Positions 5,994 through 14,838 of a stretch of 37,239 nt of DNA are shown here, piece by piece (position 1 is the stretch's first letter; each line of letters opens with the position of its first letter). The notes under the pieces were generated by a model. That model ran no database searches and was not told the origin of the DNA. It saw nothing but the letters and a program-made list of their open reading frames with translations. This DNA is from an uncultured bacterium (GTDB lineage: Bacteria; Verrucomicrobiota; Lentisphaeria; Victivallales; Victivallaceae): positions 1-37,239 of the forward strand of contig URVC01000044.1 in assembly GCA_900551245.1 (NCBI GenBank). The letters are read 5' to 3'. The position numbers were made by a program, and so were the translations under genes.

Positions 5994-8900
5994 TTACTGT
6001 TTGTGAACCGGGAATGCCTGGGCGGCATCCCAGAAGTCTGTCGATAGACAGGTCAGGCTCTCCCTGCCTTCTCCGTCGTTGTCGGCAACCTGAATGTTGA
6101 ACAGAAAGCCGGTTTTGGCACACTGCGGAGAGAGGGCGATGCTCTTCCTTGGAATTTCCAGCGAATAGTGAGAAACTTTTCGTTTGTCGTCCCGGCTGAA
6201 TTCGATTTTCATTGCTTGCTCAATTTCTTTTCGGCGGCTGGCGAATGCGGGCGGCAACTGTCGGCAGTGGACTTGCGGTCGATTTTTTTCCGCTTTTGCC
6301 ATGCCAAGTTCCCAGTAGCCGTTCTGTTCCGGCAGCTTCAGAAAGAGGTGCACATAATCGCCGTCCGGCTGTTTTGCCGCATCGGTGAAGGGTTGAAAAT
6401 GAACATCATCCCGGACTTCCACTTTCAAGCATAGAGTATCACCCCGGTAAGCCCCCCACACCTTGAAGCTGAGATCCTCCGGACCGCGCCACACCAGGTG
6501 CGCGCTGGTCGGTTCCGAGGGGACCAGAATCTTCACCGCATCTGCCCCGTCGGCAGTGAAATTCGGCCTGCTGCTGAATCCGAAAGAGGGAAAGGCCGAA
6601 GAGCAGCTGATCGGATAATGAAGTTTCTGTTTCAATCCGATTGTTTCGATTTGCAGCTCCGCCTGAAGGGGAACACCTGGTTTCGTGGCGAATTCATTCT
6701 TCGAACACAGCGGGAAGCGGATCTCCCGGGCTGCATTGCCTGCCAGAGTTACGGAAACCGTCTCCGTTTCGCACCTGATCCCCTCTGGCAATTCCAGTTT
6801 CAGATTGAACCGGCGGGACGCGGAGAAAGGATTGCGCAGCATGCCGCGAAACTCCTGCTTCCGGCCGGGGTATATGGTCCAGCTGAAATCGTTGCGGAAA
6901 AGCTCTCCTGCCGCTTCCGGCGGCTTCTTCATGCCGGGAAAACGGTAGACTGCGGGATGTTCGCCGGCTTCCGCCAGAACCACTCCTTCCCTGACCGGAA
7001 CGTTGCTGACGTTGCCGAAGAGGTCGATCCGTTCGGCTTTGCCTGAGATCCCCTTAAAGAGAAATGTCGGATTTTTTGAGTTGCGTTCCTCCTTCCAGAG
7101 CGGCAGCAGAATGGCGCCGTCACGCCCTTTGAAAAAGTAACCAAGAGCTTTTCCATTCAGCGGGACCTCACTCAGAAAGCGCCCGTCCCGGAATGTTCCG
7201 GAGAGCATATTGTAGGTGACATAAACCGCTTTAGGCTGAAAATCGTGTGTCAACATGCCGTAATTGTGTTCGCTGTTGCGCAGATCGTTCCCCTTGTTGC
7301 GCAGATTGTACCAGTTGTAGCCGACGGCACCGTGCGCCCAGGCGAAAATCAGTTTTTTGAACAACGTTTCCGCCTGCGGCAGTTCTCCAATGTTGACGGC
7401 GCTCACCGCCGTTTCCGTCGCGTAAAAGGGGGTGACGTTGCCGTATTGCCGCTGAAGCTGCTGAAATCCGAGAACTCCGTTGGCGAACCCCCAGAACATT
7501 CCGTGGCCGTGGTAGCTGAAAATGTCGTAATAGCCCTTGCCGTCCCGGATCGTTTTGATCATCACATCCGGATCACTGGTGATCCGTCCCCGTCCGGGCA
7601 GCCGGGTGAATCCGGCGGTCATCACCTTCACCTCCGGCGCCGCCTGCCGGATCGCCTGAAATGCGTTTTTCAGAAGTTCGACGTAATCGTCACCGGAGAA
7701 CCGGGCGAAAATCAACAGATCGGGCTCGTTCCAGATCTCGATGTAATGAAATTTATTGCGGTAGCGTTCCACGAATTTCGCGGCAAACTCCCGTACGGCG
7801 TCGCCCCGCGGACAGCCCCAGCCGCCCTGAAAGCCGGGTTCCAGCAGCGGCTTGTTCCGATCCACCGCCCAGGACGGCACGAAACTGAAGATCGGTTGAA
7901 GTTCGATTCCCTGTTCGGAGTAGTCGGCGGCGATCCGGTCGAAGCTTCGGAAGACCAGCCGGTCCGGGCGCGGCTGCATGGTCTGCCAGCCGATGTCGCA
8001 ACGGAAGGTCTTGACGCCGCAGAGCGCGGCCGCCAGAGCCATTTTCTTCTGCTCGTCCAGCGGATACCGTTCCGGGTGATCGCAGACGCCGAAGCGGAAT
8101 CCCCGGGGAAATCCGGCGGTCGGACCGGCCGGAACCAGCCTGGCGAACTGCACGGTCCGACGGATGTCGCGGCCGTTTTCCCCCGTCGGCTTGACCGTCA
8201 CATCGACGTAGCAGACGCCGAACCGTTCCGGAACGGGAAGCGGGTGGGCCGTGCTCTGCCCCGGCGGAAGAGAGAGTGTCAGCGTTCCATTCCCGGTGAT
8301 ATTTCCCATTGCATCACGGAGCGTGAAATCGGCTTCGGCGGAAAAGGGCGTTCCCTGCCGGTTGAGGAACCGGAGAATCGGCGTTGCAGCGGAATCCGGC
8401 GTCAGAAGAGGAAGCGGATTGCCGGTTTCCACCGAAAGTTCCAGCGGCTCTTCCGTCGCGGCCGCACGGTCGGACTCCATGGAAACTGCGGCGATTCCGA
8501 CCTTGCCTTCCCCTCTGGCCCCCTTGAGAAAATCCCCGGCAAAGCCGTGCAGAACCGCCGGGAAATTGATTTTTCCGTTTCCTTTGTTTCCGGCGCCCCA
8601 GGTCTTGATGCCCGGTTCCGCGGAAACGTCGAAGATGAGTGTCTGAATTCCCGGCTTCTTCCCGGTCAGGACGCAGGGAAACTGAAAGATCTCATTGTCC
8701 TTGTCACGCAGCCGCAGCGAAAACCGCGACAGCTGTGCCGATTCCGGCAGGTCGACGCTCACCCGGAACCGGGCCCGTTTGAATTCCGGCAGCGGAAATC
8801 GTTTATGAAAAAAGAATTCGAAATGGGTTCCCCGTTCCGGATTGTAGCGGAGCTGGAGCATGGTTCGTCCATCCCGGGGGAGGTAGTCATATTCCTGACC

Positions 8901-9026
8901 GTTTCTGTCTGCCTGGAACAGGGTGAGGTCGGGCTGTTCGCGTTCACAGTCCAATATCGTGATTTCCCGGCAGAACGCACTCCACGGGAAGCTGGACAGG
9001 GCCAGCAGCAGCAAAAGAAATTTCAT
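5994..9026 (-). CDS. Secreted clan GH-A glycoside hydrolase with C-terminal CBM9-like domain
   Basis: A 1010-residue exported protein with a signal peptide at residues 1-19 (ending W-S-A-F-C). Beta-rich domains span about 20-310, a TIM barrel about 310-660, further beta domains about 660-830, and a CBM9-like carbohydrate-binding module (D-L-S-F-K-V-W-G-A-Y ... V-E-V-R-D-D) about 830-1010. In the barrel, E434 in I-E-I-W-N-E-P-D is the expected acid/base and E538 in Y-A-T-E-T-A the nucleophile; their 104-residue spacing fits clan GH-A retaining enzymes. Families GH39, GH5 or an unclassified group are possible; I cannot name the substrate. It is the last gene of the LacI operon, 18 bases after a pseudopilin gene, so it probably acts on a polysaccharide whose breakdown product is sensed by the LacI protein. 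Confidence 0.8.
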   Translation of the reverse strand: MKFLLLLLALSSFPWSAFCREITILDCEREQPDLTLFQADRNGQEYDYLPRDGRTMLQLRYNPERGTHFEFFFHKRFPLPEFKRARFRVSVDLPESAQLSRFSLRLRDKDNEIFQFPCVLTGKKPGIQTLIFDVSAEPGIKTWGAGNKGNGKINFPAVLHGFAGDFLKGARGEGKVGIAAVSMESDRAAATEEPLELSVETGNPLPLLTPDSAATPILRFLNRQGTPFSAEADFTLRDAMGNITGNGTLTLSLPPGQSTAHPLPVPERFGVCYVDVTVKPTGENGRDIRRTVQFARLVPAGPTAGFPRGFRFGVCDHPERYPLDEQKKMALAAALCGVKTFRCDIGWQTMQPRPDRLVFRSFDRIAADYSEQGIELQPIFSFVPSWAVDRNKPLLEPGFQGGWGCPRGDAVREFAAKFVERYRNKFHYIEIWNEPDLLIFARFSGDDYVELLKNAFQAIRQAAPEVKVMTAGFTRLPGRGRITSDPDVMIKTIRDGKGYYDIFSYHGHGMFWGFANGVLGFQQLQRQYGNVTPFYATETAVSAVNIGELPQAETLFKKLIFAWAHGAVGYNWYNLRNKGNDLRNSEHNYGMLTHDFQPKAVYVTYNMLSGTFRDGRFLSEVPLNGKALGYFFKGRDGAILLPLWKEERNSKNPTFLFKGISGKAERIDLFGNVSNVPVREGVVLAEAGEHPAVYRFPGMKKPPEAAGELFRNDFSWTIYPGRKQEFRGMLRNPFSASRRFNLKLELPEGIRCETETVSVTLAGNAAREIRFPLCSKNEFATKPGVPLQAELQIETIGLKQKLHYPISCSSAFPSFGFSSRPNFTADGADAVKILVPSEPTSAHLVWRGPEDLSFKVWGAYRGDTLCLKVEVRDDVHFQPFTDAAKQPDGDYVHLFLKLPEQNGYWELGMAKAEKNRPQVHCRQLPPAFASRRKEIEQAMKIEFSRDDKRKVSHYSLEIPRKSIALSPQCAKTGFLFNIQVADNDGEGRESLTCLSTDFWDAAQAFPVHKQ

Positions 9027-9044
9027 CCCTTTTCCCTCCTGAAA

Positions 9045-9785
9045 TCACGGCATGTAAATTGCGTTTTCCGAAAATTTGTAGGGGGATTGTATCAGGTCTC
9101 CTTTGGAGAGCGTGGCGGCGTGCCCGTCGCTGAATACCGCGGTTGCCCTGCCGGAGTGAATCAAGGCGACGCCAGCATTGCCGTTCAACCCGCCGGGATT
9201 CCAGATGTACCACGGGCCGGCCGTACCGAGGCTGCCCGCGTTGTTTCCGAAGGTGTCCGCGAAGAGGATGGTCCGGCTCGGCTTCTTCATTTTCTTCAGA
9301 GAGTGGGCGACCGTGCCGTTGGGGGAGACGATGCAGTAATCTCCCAGTTCATCCTGATAGTTCTCCCTGCCGTATTCCCGATGCATTCCGTAGACCAGAT
9401 AGTTGAGCACCTCCGATTTCTTGCTTTTCTCCACTTCGGGGGAAACGCCGGCGAACGCGGTCGGACAGCGCAGGAAACGGATCGGAATGTAGTTCTGATC
9501 CGGCTTGCTCTCATCCGGCCAGCCGTTGCTGTATTTCCCCAGAGTCAGAACCGAACTGAAGGTGACCTGGGCGGCGCCCCCCCATTTCATCCAGATGATA
9601 TTGTACTGGTTGAAATCCTCCGCATAAAGGGCCTGGGCGTGCCAGCAGCTCTTCAGATTGTTGAGGCAGGTGGTCTGGCGCGCCTTTTCTCTCGCTTTAT
9701 TCAACGCGGGCAGCAGCATGGACGCCAGAATCGCAATAATTGCTATTACTACGAGAAGTTCAATAAGTGTAAACCGCTTTTTCAT
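9045..9785 (-). CDS. Pseudopilin (prepilin-type N-terminal domain, DUF1559-like)
   Basis: A 246-residue protein. M-K-K-R then F-T-L-I-E-L-L-V-V-I-A-I-I-A is a canonical prepilin cleavage site and helix, followed by L-L-P-A-L-N-K-A-R. The C-terminus has the H-x9-D-G-H pattern (H-S-G-R-A-T-A-V-F-S-D-G-H). AGGAGGG lies upstream of the ATG. Its first 26 bases overlap the 3' end of the hydrolase-fold gene before it, and the secreted glycoside hydrolase follows after 18 bases, so translation is likely coupled. It probably works in export or surface display of that enzyme; this role is inference. Confidence 0.9.
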   Translation of the reverse strand: MKKRFTLIELLVVIAIIAILASMLLPALNKAREKARQTTCLNNLKSCWHAQALYAEDFNQYNIIWMKWGGAAQVTFSSVLTLGKYSNGWPDESKPDQNYIPIRFLRCPTAFAGVSPEVEKSKKSEVLNYLVYGMHREYGRENYQDELGDYCIVSPNGTVAHSLKKMKKPSRTILFADTFGNNAGSLGTAGPWYIWNPGGLNGNAGVALIHSGRATAVFSDGHAATLSKGDLIQSPYKFSENAIYMP

Positions 9786-10752
9786 TTCTTTCCCTCCTGT
9801 TGGCTGAAACGGTTGAAATCAATTCGGCGGATTCGCCCCATGTCAAAACCATGCAATCCCCGGCTTCACCCGGAATGCGGAAATTTTCATAAAGATCCTC
9901 ATAGGTCTGGGTGGCGCGCCCCGCTTTCCCGACCGGCAGCCGGTGGCCGAACTCCCATTCGTGGATCGGCAGAAAACGGCAGTGAAACCTGCGGTACGCC
10001 TCCAGCACCGGATCCGGTCCGCTTTGATAGAAGGGGCTGGTGGCCATCAGATCGATCCGTATTTTTTCCGCTTCAATCCGCTCGTAGATCGGCGCAAGAT
10101 CCTCCCAGTGGTAGATGTCGCCGCGCACCAGCAGTGTGACTCCGGGCTGAAACGTGACCGCATACGCACTGTTCGGCACATCTTCCCGGCCCGCCATGTG
10201 CTGAACGCCGCGGTAGCAGCGGACCTCCGGTTCGTGCAGCTCTTCCGCCGGAGTTGCCCCCTCCAGCAGCCACTGACGTACCGCATCCCCGGGCGCGACA
10301 ACCGGTTTCCCGCGGAGCAGAAGCGCATCCGCCACCGCCAGCCCGAGGTGATCGAGGTGGCCGTGCGTGTAGAACATCCGGTCAACCAACTCGGCGAACT
10401 CCTCCACCAGCCCCGGGGAGAGCCGCAGCCGGGTGCGCCGTTCGCCTGCCGGGGTGCAACCCTCGTTCAGATCGAAACCGGTTACCCGTCCGGATTCCTC
10501 CTTGACCAGAACGGCCGAGCTGTACAGCTTCCACAGCCGGACGCCGGGGCCGTGCCAGGTGCGGATTTCCGCAATCACCCGGCGGCATACCTCATGGTAG
10601 AAGCGGTTCAGTGCCGGGTCGTTCTCCAGCTCCGGGCAGCTGAACAGATCGTCCAGCCGTTTCAGAAGCGGCAGCCGGGCATGCCAGTTTTCCGGAGAGG
10701 GCGGCAGTTGATCCAGTCGCTTCCGCGCCTCTTCCAATTCCTGCAGATTCAT
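9760..10752 (-). CDS. Metallo-beta-lactamase-fold hydrolase
   Basis: A 330-residue cytoplasmic protein; no signal peptide is seen. The metal-binding motif H-G-H-L-D-H lies at residues 130-135, inside F-Y-T-H-G-H-L-D-H-L-G. G-D-I-Y-H-W-E-D later on fits the remaining ligand region of the fold. The first 70 residues are a helical extension. The start is the ATG at 10752, with AAAGGA upstream; longer frames run into the LacI gene. It sits 17 bases after the LacI gene and overlaps the next pseudopilin gene by 26 bases. The substrate is unknown; lactonase or phosphodiesterase activity on a sugar-derived compound would fit the locus. Confidence 0.75.
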   Translation of the reverse strand: MNLQELEEARKRLDQLPPSPENWHARLPLLKRLDDLFSCPELENDPALNRFYHEVCRRVIAEIRTWHGPGVRLWKLYSSAVLVKEESGRVTGFDLNEGCTPAGERRTRLRLSPGLVEEFAELVDRMFYTHGHLDHLGLAVADALLLRGKPVVAPGDAVRQWLLEGATPAEELHEPEVRCYRGVQHMAGREDVPNSAYAVTFQPGVTLLVRGDIYHWEDLAPIYERIEAEKIRIDLMATSPFYQSGPDPVLEAYRRFHCRFLPIHEWEFGHRLPVGKAGRATQTYEDLYENFRIPGEAGDCMVLTWGESAELISTVSANRRERNEKAVYTY

Positions 10753-10769
10753 CTTTTTCGATTCCTTTC

Positions 10770-11759
10770 TCAAATGCGCGGAGCACCGATGCTCTCGCGG
10801 CAGAACAGTTGCGGCGGCAGAACTTCGACGCTTCGGGGCTGTTCCGGACATGCCAGGCGTTCCAGTACCCGGTCCACCAGCTTGCGGGCCAGAAGCTCCC
10901 GGCTCCCGTATCCGACCGAAGTGATCGTCGGCACCAGCCGTTCACACAAGTCGACGTTATCATGCCCGATCAAACTCAGATCTTCCGGAACTCGCAGTCC
11001 GCATTCGTGAAGTCGCCGCAGAATCGTGATCGCGATGGTGTCGTTGTGACAGAGGAGCGCGGTCGGCCGTTCGGCGCGGGGCGCGCGGCACAGCGGTTCA
11101 AAGATTTGCCGGTTTTCAACCAGACGGTAAATATCCGAACGCCGGATTGTGAACTCCTCCGGCAGTTCCATCTCGTATTCATGCGCCAGAATTGGCAGCA
11201 GCCGGGAGCGTTCGTCGCTTTCGTCATAGCCATACCAGCCGAGCCGGTGGTGCCCCAGCTCACGGAGGCACTCCAGCGTCAGGCGCAACCCCGCTTCCGC
11301 ATCCTGCAGGACCGCGTCGAACCGCGGATCCGGATGAAAGAGGCTGACCACCGGCAGATCGAGATGGTCCGGCAGCCACTGCGGCTCCAGCGTGATGATC
11401 GCATCGAGGTTGTTGTCCAGCAGCAGCCGCGTGGCGGACCGCTGTTCCATGTCGTTGTTGAAGAAGGCGAAGAGCGGCCGGTAGCCACGGCGGACGATCT
11501 CGGCGTGCAGCGCCGTCACCAGCTCCGCCCGATAGAAGTTGTTGGAGTAGGCCAGCGCCACGCCGATCGTGTTCGAGCGCCGCCGGCGCAGGTCCGAGGC
11601 CGCCCGGTTCAGCCGGAACCCGGTCGCCGCCGCCTCCTGCCGGATCCGCTCCGCCAGCTCCGGGCGAACCCGCCCCTTGTCCCGGTTGTTCAGCACCAGC
11701 GAAACCGTGGACTGCGACAGATTCAGCCGCTTCGCCAGTTCCGTCATCGTCATCGCCAT
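10770..11759 (-). CDS. LacI-family transcriptional regulator
   Basis: A 329-residue protein, normal for LacI/GalR. The helix-turn-helix is at residues 5-30 (M-T-E-L-A-K-R-L-N-L-S-Q-S-T-V-S-L-V-L-N), the hinge near 50-62, and a periplasmic-binding-protein-like ligand domain (I-G-V-A-L-A-Y-S-N-N-F-Y, later S-L-I-G-H-D-N-V-D) follows to the end. I chose the ATG at 11759 because the helix-turn-helix begins there; upstream in-frame Met codons lie at or before the predicted transcription start. GGAAGGA is 12 bases upstream. A perfect 12-bp palindrome lies between promoter and gene, which suggests autoregulation. As first gene of the operon it should control the hydrolase, pseudopilin and glycoside hydrolase genes in response to a sugar. 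Confidence 0.9.
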   Translation of the reverse strand: MAMTMTELAKRLNLSQSTVSLVLNNRDKGRVRPELAERIRQEAAATGFRLNRAASDLRRRRSNTIGVALAYSNNFYRAELVTALHAEIVRRGYRPLFAFFNNDMEQRSATRLLLDNNLDAIITLEPQWLPDHLDLPVVSLFHPDPRFDAVLQDAEAGLRLTLECLRELGHHRLGWYGYDESDERSRLLPILAHEYEMELPEEFTIRRSDIYRLVENRQIFEPLCRAPRAERPTALLCHNDTIAITILRRLHECGLRVPEDLSLIGHDNVDLCERLVPTITSVGYGSRELLARKLVDRVLERLACPEQPRSVEVLPPQLFCRESIGAPRI

Positions 11760-11821
11760 AATCGAAAAATATCCTTCCGCTGTTCTTCCGGTCACGCAAA
11801 CCATTTCGGAAAACTGTTGAA

Positions 11822-11833
11822 TCATACGTATGA
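11822..11833. promoter_or_regulatory. Putative LacI operator TCATACGTATGA
   Basis: A perfect 12-bp palindrome with a central CG, the usual core of LacI/GalR operators. It lies directly after the predicted start (about 11835) of the leftward lacI-family transcript. Confidence 0.7.
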
Positions 11834-11841
11834 CGTTATTA

Positions 11842-11869
11842 AATATACCCATTTTTTTCGTGTTGTCAA
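11842..11869 (-). promoter_or_regulatory. Promoter of the LacI-glycoside hydrolase operon
   Basis: On the minus strand a consensus TTGACA (11864-11869) is 16 bases from TATATT (11842-11847). The palindrome at 11822-11833 lies just downstream. Confidence 0.75.
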
Positions 11870-12026
11870 GAGAAAAATGGAATTTCTTGTGAAAAACATC
11901 CGTTCTGCCGGAAGCGCCTGCCGGGTAGGCGGATTCCTCTTGGCGGGAGGGGCGGAGCACGGGCGGCCGCCGGAACTTCCGCATCCGCGGCGGACCGGAA
12001 TTTCTCCCCCGGCGCGGCATGGGGAT

Positions 12027-12055
12027 TTGTAATCCGGAAAATCCGGGCATATATT
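12027..12055 (+). promoter_or_regulatory. Promoter of the EIIA-CBS/permease operon
   Basis: TTGTAA (12027-12032) and TATATT (12050-12055) are 17 bases apart. A direct repeat ATCCGG lies in the spacer. The leader to the ATG at 12114 is about 52 nt. The rest of 11870-12026 is GC-rich with no supported gene. Confidence 0.65.
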
Positions 12056-12113
12056 ACCCCTGTCCGAAGCAGTCAACACTCTGAAGCGCCAGACGGCCGG
12101 GAGGAATTTGCTC

Positions 12114-13034
12114 ATGACCGAGACCCTGCGACATTTCCACGATTTCCTGTCTGCGAACAACATTCTCTGCAACGTGAAAAGTCCCAATCGTGACGAACTG
12201 CTCCGATTGCTGCTCGCCATGCTCAAACGACACCATCCGGAGCTGGATCTTGAACTTGCCGCGCGTGAAGTCAAGGAACGGGAGGAACTTTTCCCCACCG
12301 TCATCGCTCCCGGTCTGGCCGTGCCCCACGCCCGCATCCCCGATCTCGCCGTACCGCTGGTGGCGATGGCGTGCCTCCCCGACGGGATCGATTTCGCGTC
12401 GGAAATGGGGCCGGTCAAGGTCGTCATCCTGCTGCTGACCCCGGTCGATGAACCCAATCTGCATATGCAGCTGCTCGCCGCGCTCGCCGGCGACTTCGGC
12501 AGCGAGGGGATGGTTGACCACGTCGCCGCGCTGAAGACCCCCGCCGAGGTGATCAGCTGCTTCTCCGGCAGTGAACACACGATGCCGACCTACCTCAAAG
12601 CCGCCGACGTCATGCGCGGCAATGTGGTGACGCTCTACGAAAACGATACCCTCCAGACGGCGATCCGCACCTTTGCCACCAGCGGCATCGACGAGGTGGT
12701 GGTCATCGACCACACCGGCGATCTGCGCGGCGTGGTCTCCCTCACGGACCTGCTCAAATTCAGCCTGCCGGAACACCTGCTCTGGATGGAGGACCTGACG
12801 CCGATCTATCGCTTCCAGCCCTTCGCGGACATGCTCAAGAGCGCGGACGACACCCGGGTCGCCGACATCATGCGCGAGGAGTTTGTCACCGTCGACCGCG
12901 AGGTTCCGGCGGTTCAGCTGGCGAAGCTCTTTCTGGTGCACCAGATCCGCAAGCTGATCATCACCGGGCCGGGCGGAAAACTCGCCGGCGTGGTCGAACT
13001 CAAGGAATTCTGCGCAAAACTTTTCTGGGAATAA
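12114..13034 (+). CDS. PTS EIIA (Ntr/fructose-type) domain fused to two CBS domains
   Basis: A 306-residue cytoplasmic protein. Residues about 1-155 are an EIIA type 2 domain, with the phosphorylatable His at H72 in G-L-A-V-P-H-A-R-I. Residues about 160-303 hold two CBS repeats (A-A-D-V-M-R-G-N-V-V-T-L and V-A-D-I-M-R-E-E-F-V-T-V), which bind adenine nucleotides. No EIIB or EIIC follows; instead a permease gene starts 18 bases downstream. So it is probably a regulator that gates the permease by phosphorylation and nucleotide level; this is inference. The ATG at 12114 has GGAGGA at good spacing; a TTG at 12108 is too close. Confidence 0.85.
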   Translation: MTETLRHFHDFLSANNILCNVKSPNRDELLRLLLAMLKRHHPELDLELAAREVKEREELFPTVIAPGLAVPHARIPDLAVPLVAMACLPDGIDFASEMGPVKVVILLLTPVDEPNLHMQLLAALAGDFGSEGMVDHVAALKTPAEVISCFSGSEHTMPTYLKAADVMRGNVVTLYENDTLQTAIRTFATSGIDEVVVIDHTGDLRGVVSLTDLLKFSLPEHLLWMEDLTPIYRFQPFADMLKSADDTRVADIMREEFVTVDREVPAVQLAKLFLVHQIRKLIITGPGGKLAGVVELKEFCAKLFWE

Positions 13035-13052
13035 TTCGGGAGGACCTCTGCC

Positions 13053-14813
13053 ATGCATGAAGAATCCGCTTCCGCTCCGCTCTCTCCCCGGGCCATGCTC
13101 ATCCGCTTCGCCATCCTGCTCGGCGCCGCCCTGCTGGTCGGCATCGGCGGCGCCGCCACGGTGCTGGAATCCCATCAGGCGACCGCCTGCGCCGTCTTCG
13201 TCGCCATCATCTTCGGGACGCTCTTCTTCTGGGGGTTCCGGCTCGCAATCGCCTTCCTCGGACTTGCGGTGCTGATCTTCACCAATTCGCTGAACATTCC
13301 ACAGTTCGTCTCCTCCTCCTCGCTGGAGGTGATCCTCTTTCTGGTCGGCATGATGGTGATCGTCGGCGCCCTGCGGGATCTCGGCTTTTTCACCTGGATC
13401 GTGCAGCTGATCGTCTCCATGCCCCGCCTGACCGGCTGGAAGTTCACCGCCGTCACCGCCGTCGCTTCGGCATTGCTCGCCTGCGCGGTCGATGAGGTCA
13501 CGTCGATCATCTTCGTCTCGACGCTGATCTTTCAGGTGTGCGACCGGCTGAAGCTCAATCCCACCCCCTACATCCTCATCGCGGTGCTCGCCACCAACGT
13601 CGGCAGCGCCGGAACCATGATGGGCAACCCGGTCGGCATCTACATCGGCAACAAGGGCGGACTCACCTTCGGCGACTTCATGATCTGGTCGTTCCCGCTG
13701 ATGCTGGCGGTGCTGTTCGCCACGGTTGCGCTGATGCTCTTCTGTTTCCGCCGCCAGCTGCGGGAGTTCGATGTGCGGCTGAAGAACCGGCTCGATCAGG
13801 GGCTGTCGCTCGCTCCGGTGGTCGACGTCCCCTACAAGCCGGGACTGGTGCTGATTACGCTGACCATCCTCGCCATCGCTTCACACCACCCGCTGGAGAG
13901 CTTTTTCGGGCTGGCCAAGAACAGTGTCCTGCTGATCACGCCGCTGATCTGCGCCGGTGTGGTGATGATTCTCCGCCAGAACCGCGCACGCTACTACATC
14001 GAACAGGAGGTGGACTGGTGGACCCTCCTCTTCTTCATGCTGTTGTTCGCCGTCGCCGGAACTCTGGAATACACCCATGTCGACCGGGTGATGGCGAAAT
14101 ATTTCTCCGGCGTCTGCGGCACGGAAATCACCGCGCTGGTTCCCTTCATCTTCACGGTGTCTGCGGTCGGTTCGGCGTTTATCGACAACGTGATTTTCGT
14201 TGCCGCCTTCTGTCCGGTGATCGAACAGCTCTCCTCCAGCGTCAAGGATCTTCCGCTCTGGTGGGCGCTGCTGCTCGGCGCCTGCTTCGGCGGCAACATC
14301 ACGATGATCGGCAGTACCGCGAACATCGTCGCGCTCGGCATGCTTGAGAAGCGCTCCGGGGTCAACATCACCTTCTTCTACTGGCTGAAAATCGGATTGC
14401 TTTCCACCGTCGTCGCCGGTGTGATCGGCATTGCCGGACTGCTGCTGCTCGAACCGCTGATGCCGGACCGCTGCGCCACGGTGAAATTCGAGATGCTCCA
14501 TCGGGATTCCGGGCGCCGTTTCGACGGGAAAAACGCGATGCTTTCCGCCCGGATCGCTCCGGCGGGCGAGGGGGCGGAGCGGGTGGTCTTCCCGAACCTC
14601 CAGCCGGGCGAATATCTGCAGGTGCAACTGGTGTCGCCGGGCGGGGTGGAGGCGTCGATTCCGGCGGCGCTGCCTCCGGCGATAAAATCCCGCTTCGACG
14701 AGATCACCGCCGCCGGAGAATGCCGCTTCATCGGCAAACTCTACTCCGTTGGTTCCGGGGATTACCCCTGCGTGATGGAGGTGGAACAGGTGGAGATTCC
14801 CGGTCGGCAGTGA
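13053..14813 (+). CDS. Ion transporter superfamily permease (ArsB/NhaD/SLC13-like) with C-terminal extension
   Basis: A 586-residue inner-membrane protein with about 11-12 hydrophobic segments between residues 15 and 470. Two related halves carry the superfamily signatures A-V-D-E-V-T-S-I-I-F with T-M-M-G-N-P-V-G-I, and F-I-D-N-V-I-F with I-G-S-T-A-N-I-V. These resemble NhaD-type Na+/H+ antiporters and ArsB more than sugar carriers. The last 110 residues (about 475-586) form a soluble extension I do not recognise. AGGA lies before the ATG. It is the second gene of an operon with an EIIA-CBS protein, its likely regulator. Substrate (Na+, arsenite, dicarboxylate) is uncertain. Confidence 0.8.
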   Translation: MHEESASAPLSPRAMLIRFAILLGAALLVGIGGAATVLESHQATACAVFVAIIFGTLFFWGFRLAIAFLGLAVLIFTNSLNIPQFVSSSSLEVILFLVGMMVIVGALRDLGFFTWIVQLIVSMPRLTGWKFTAVTAVASALLACAVDEVTSIIFVSTLIFQVCDRLKLNPTPYILIAVLATNVGSAGTMMGNPVGIYIGNKGGLTFGDFMIWSFPLMLAVLFATVALMLFCFRRQLREFDVRLKNRLDQGLSLAPVVDVPYKPGLVLITLTILAIASHHPLESFFGLAKNSVLLITPLICAGVVMILRQNRARYYIEQEVDWWTLLFFMLLFAVAGTLEYTHVDRVMAKYFSGVCGTEITALVPFIFTVSAVGSAFIDNVIFVAAFCPVIEQLSSSVKDLPLWWALLLGACFGGNITMIGSTANIVALGMLEKRSGVNITFFYWLKIGLLSTVVAGVIGIAGLLLLEPLMPDRCATVKFEMLHRDSGRRFDGKNAMLSARIAPAGEGAERVVFPNLQPGEYLQVQLVSPGGVEASIPAALPPAIKSRFDEITAAGECRFIGKLYSVGSGDYPCVMEVEQVEIPGRQ

Positions 14814-14838
14814 GGGTGCAAAACTCCGTTGCTCCGCC

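Noticed and set aside
7245..10139. A 964-codon rightward open frame across the glycoside hydrolase, pseudopilin and MBL-fold genes
   Set aside because: It is antisense to three recognisable genes, has no ribosome binding site or domain, and its Arg/Gly/Pro/Val-rich composition is typical of the complement of GC-rich genes.
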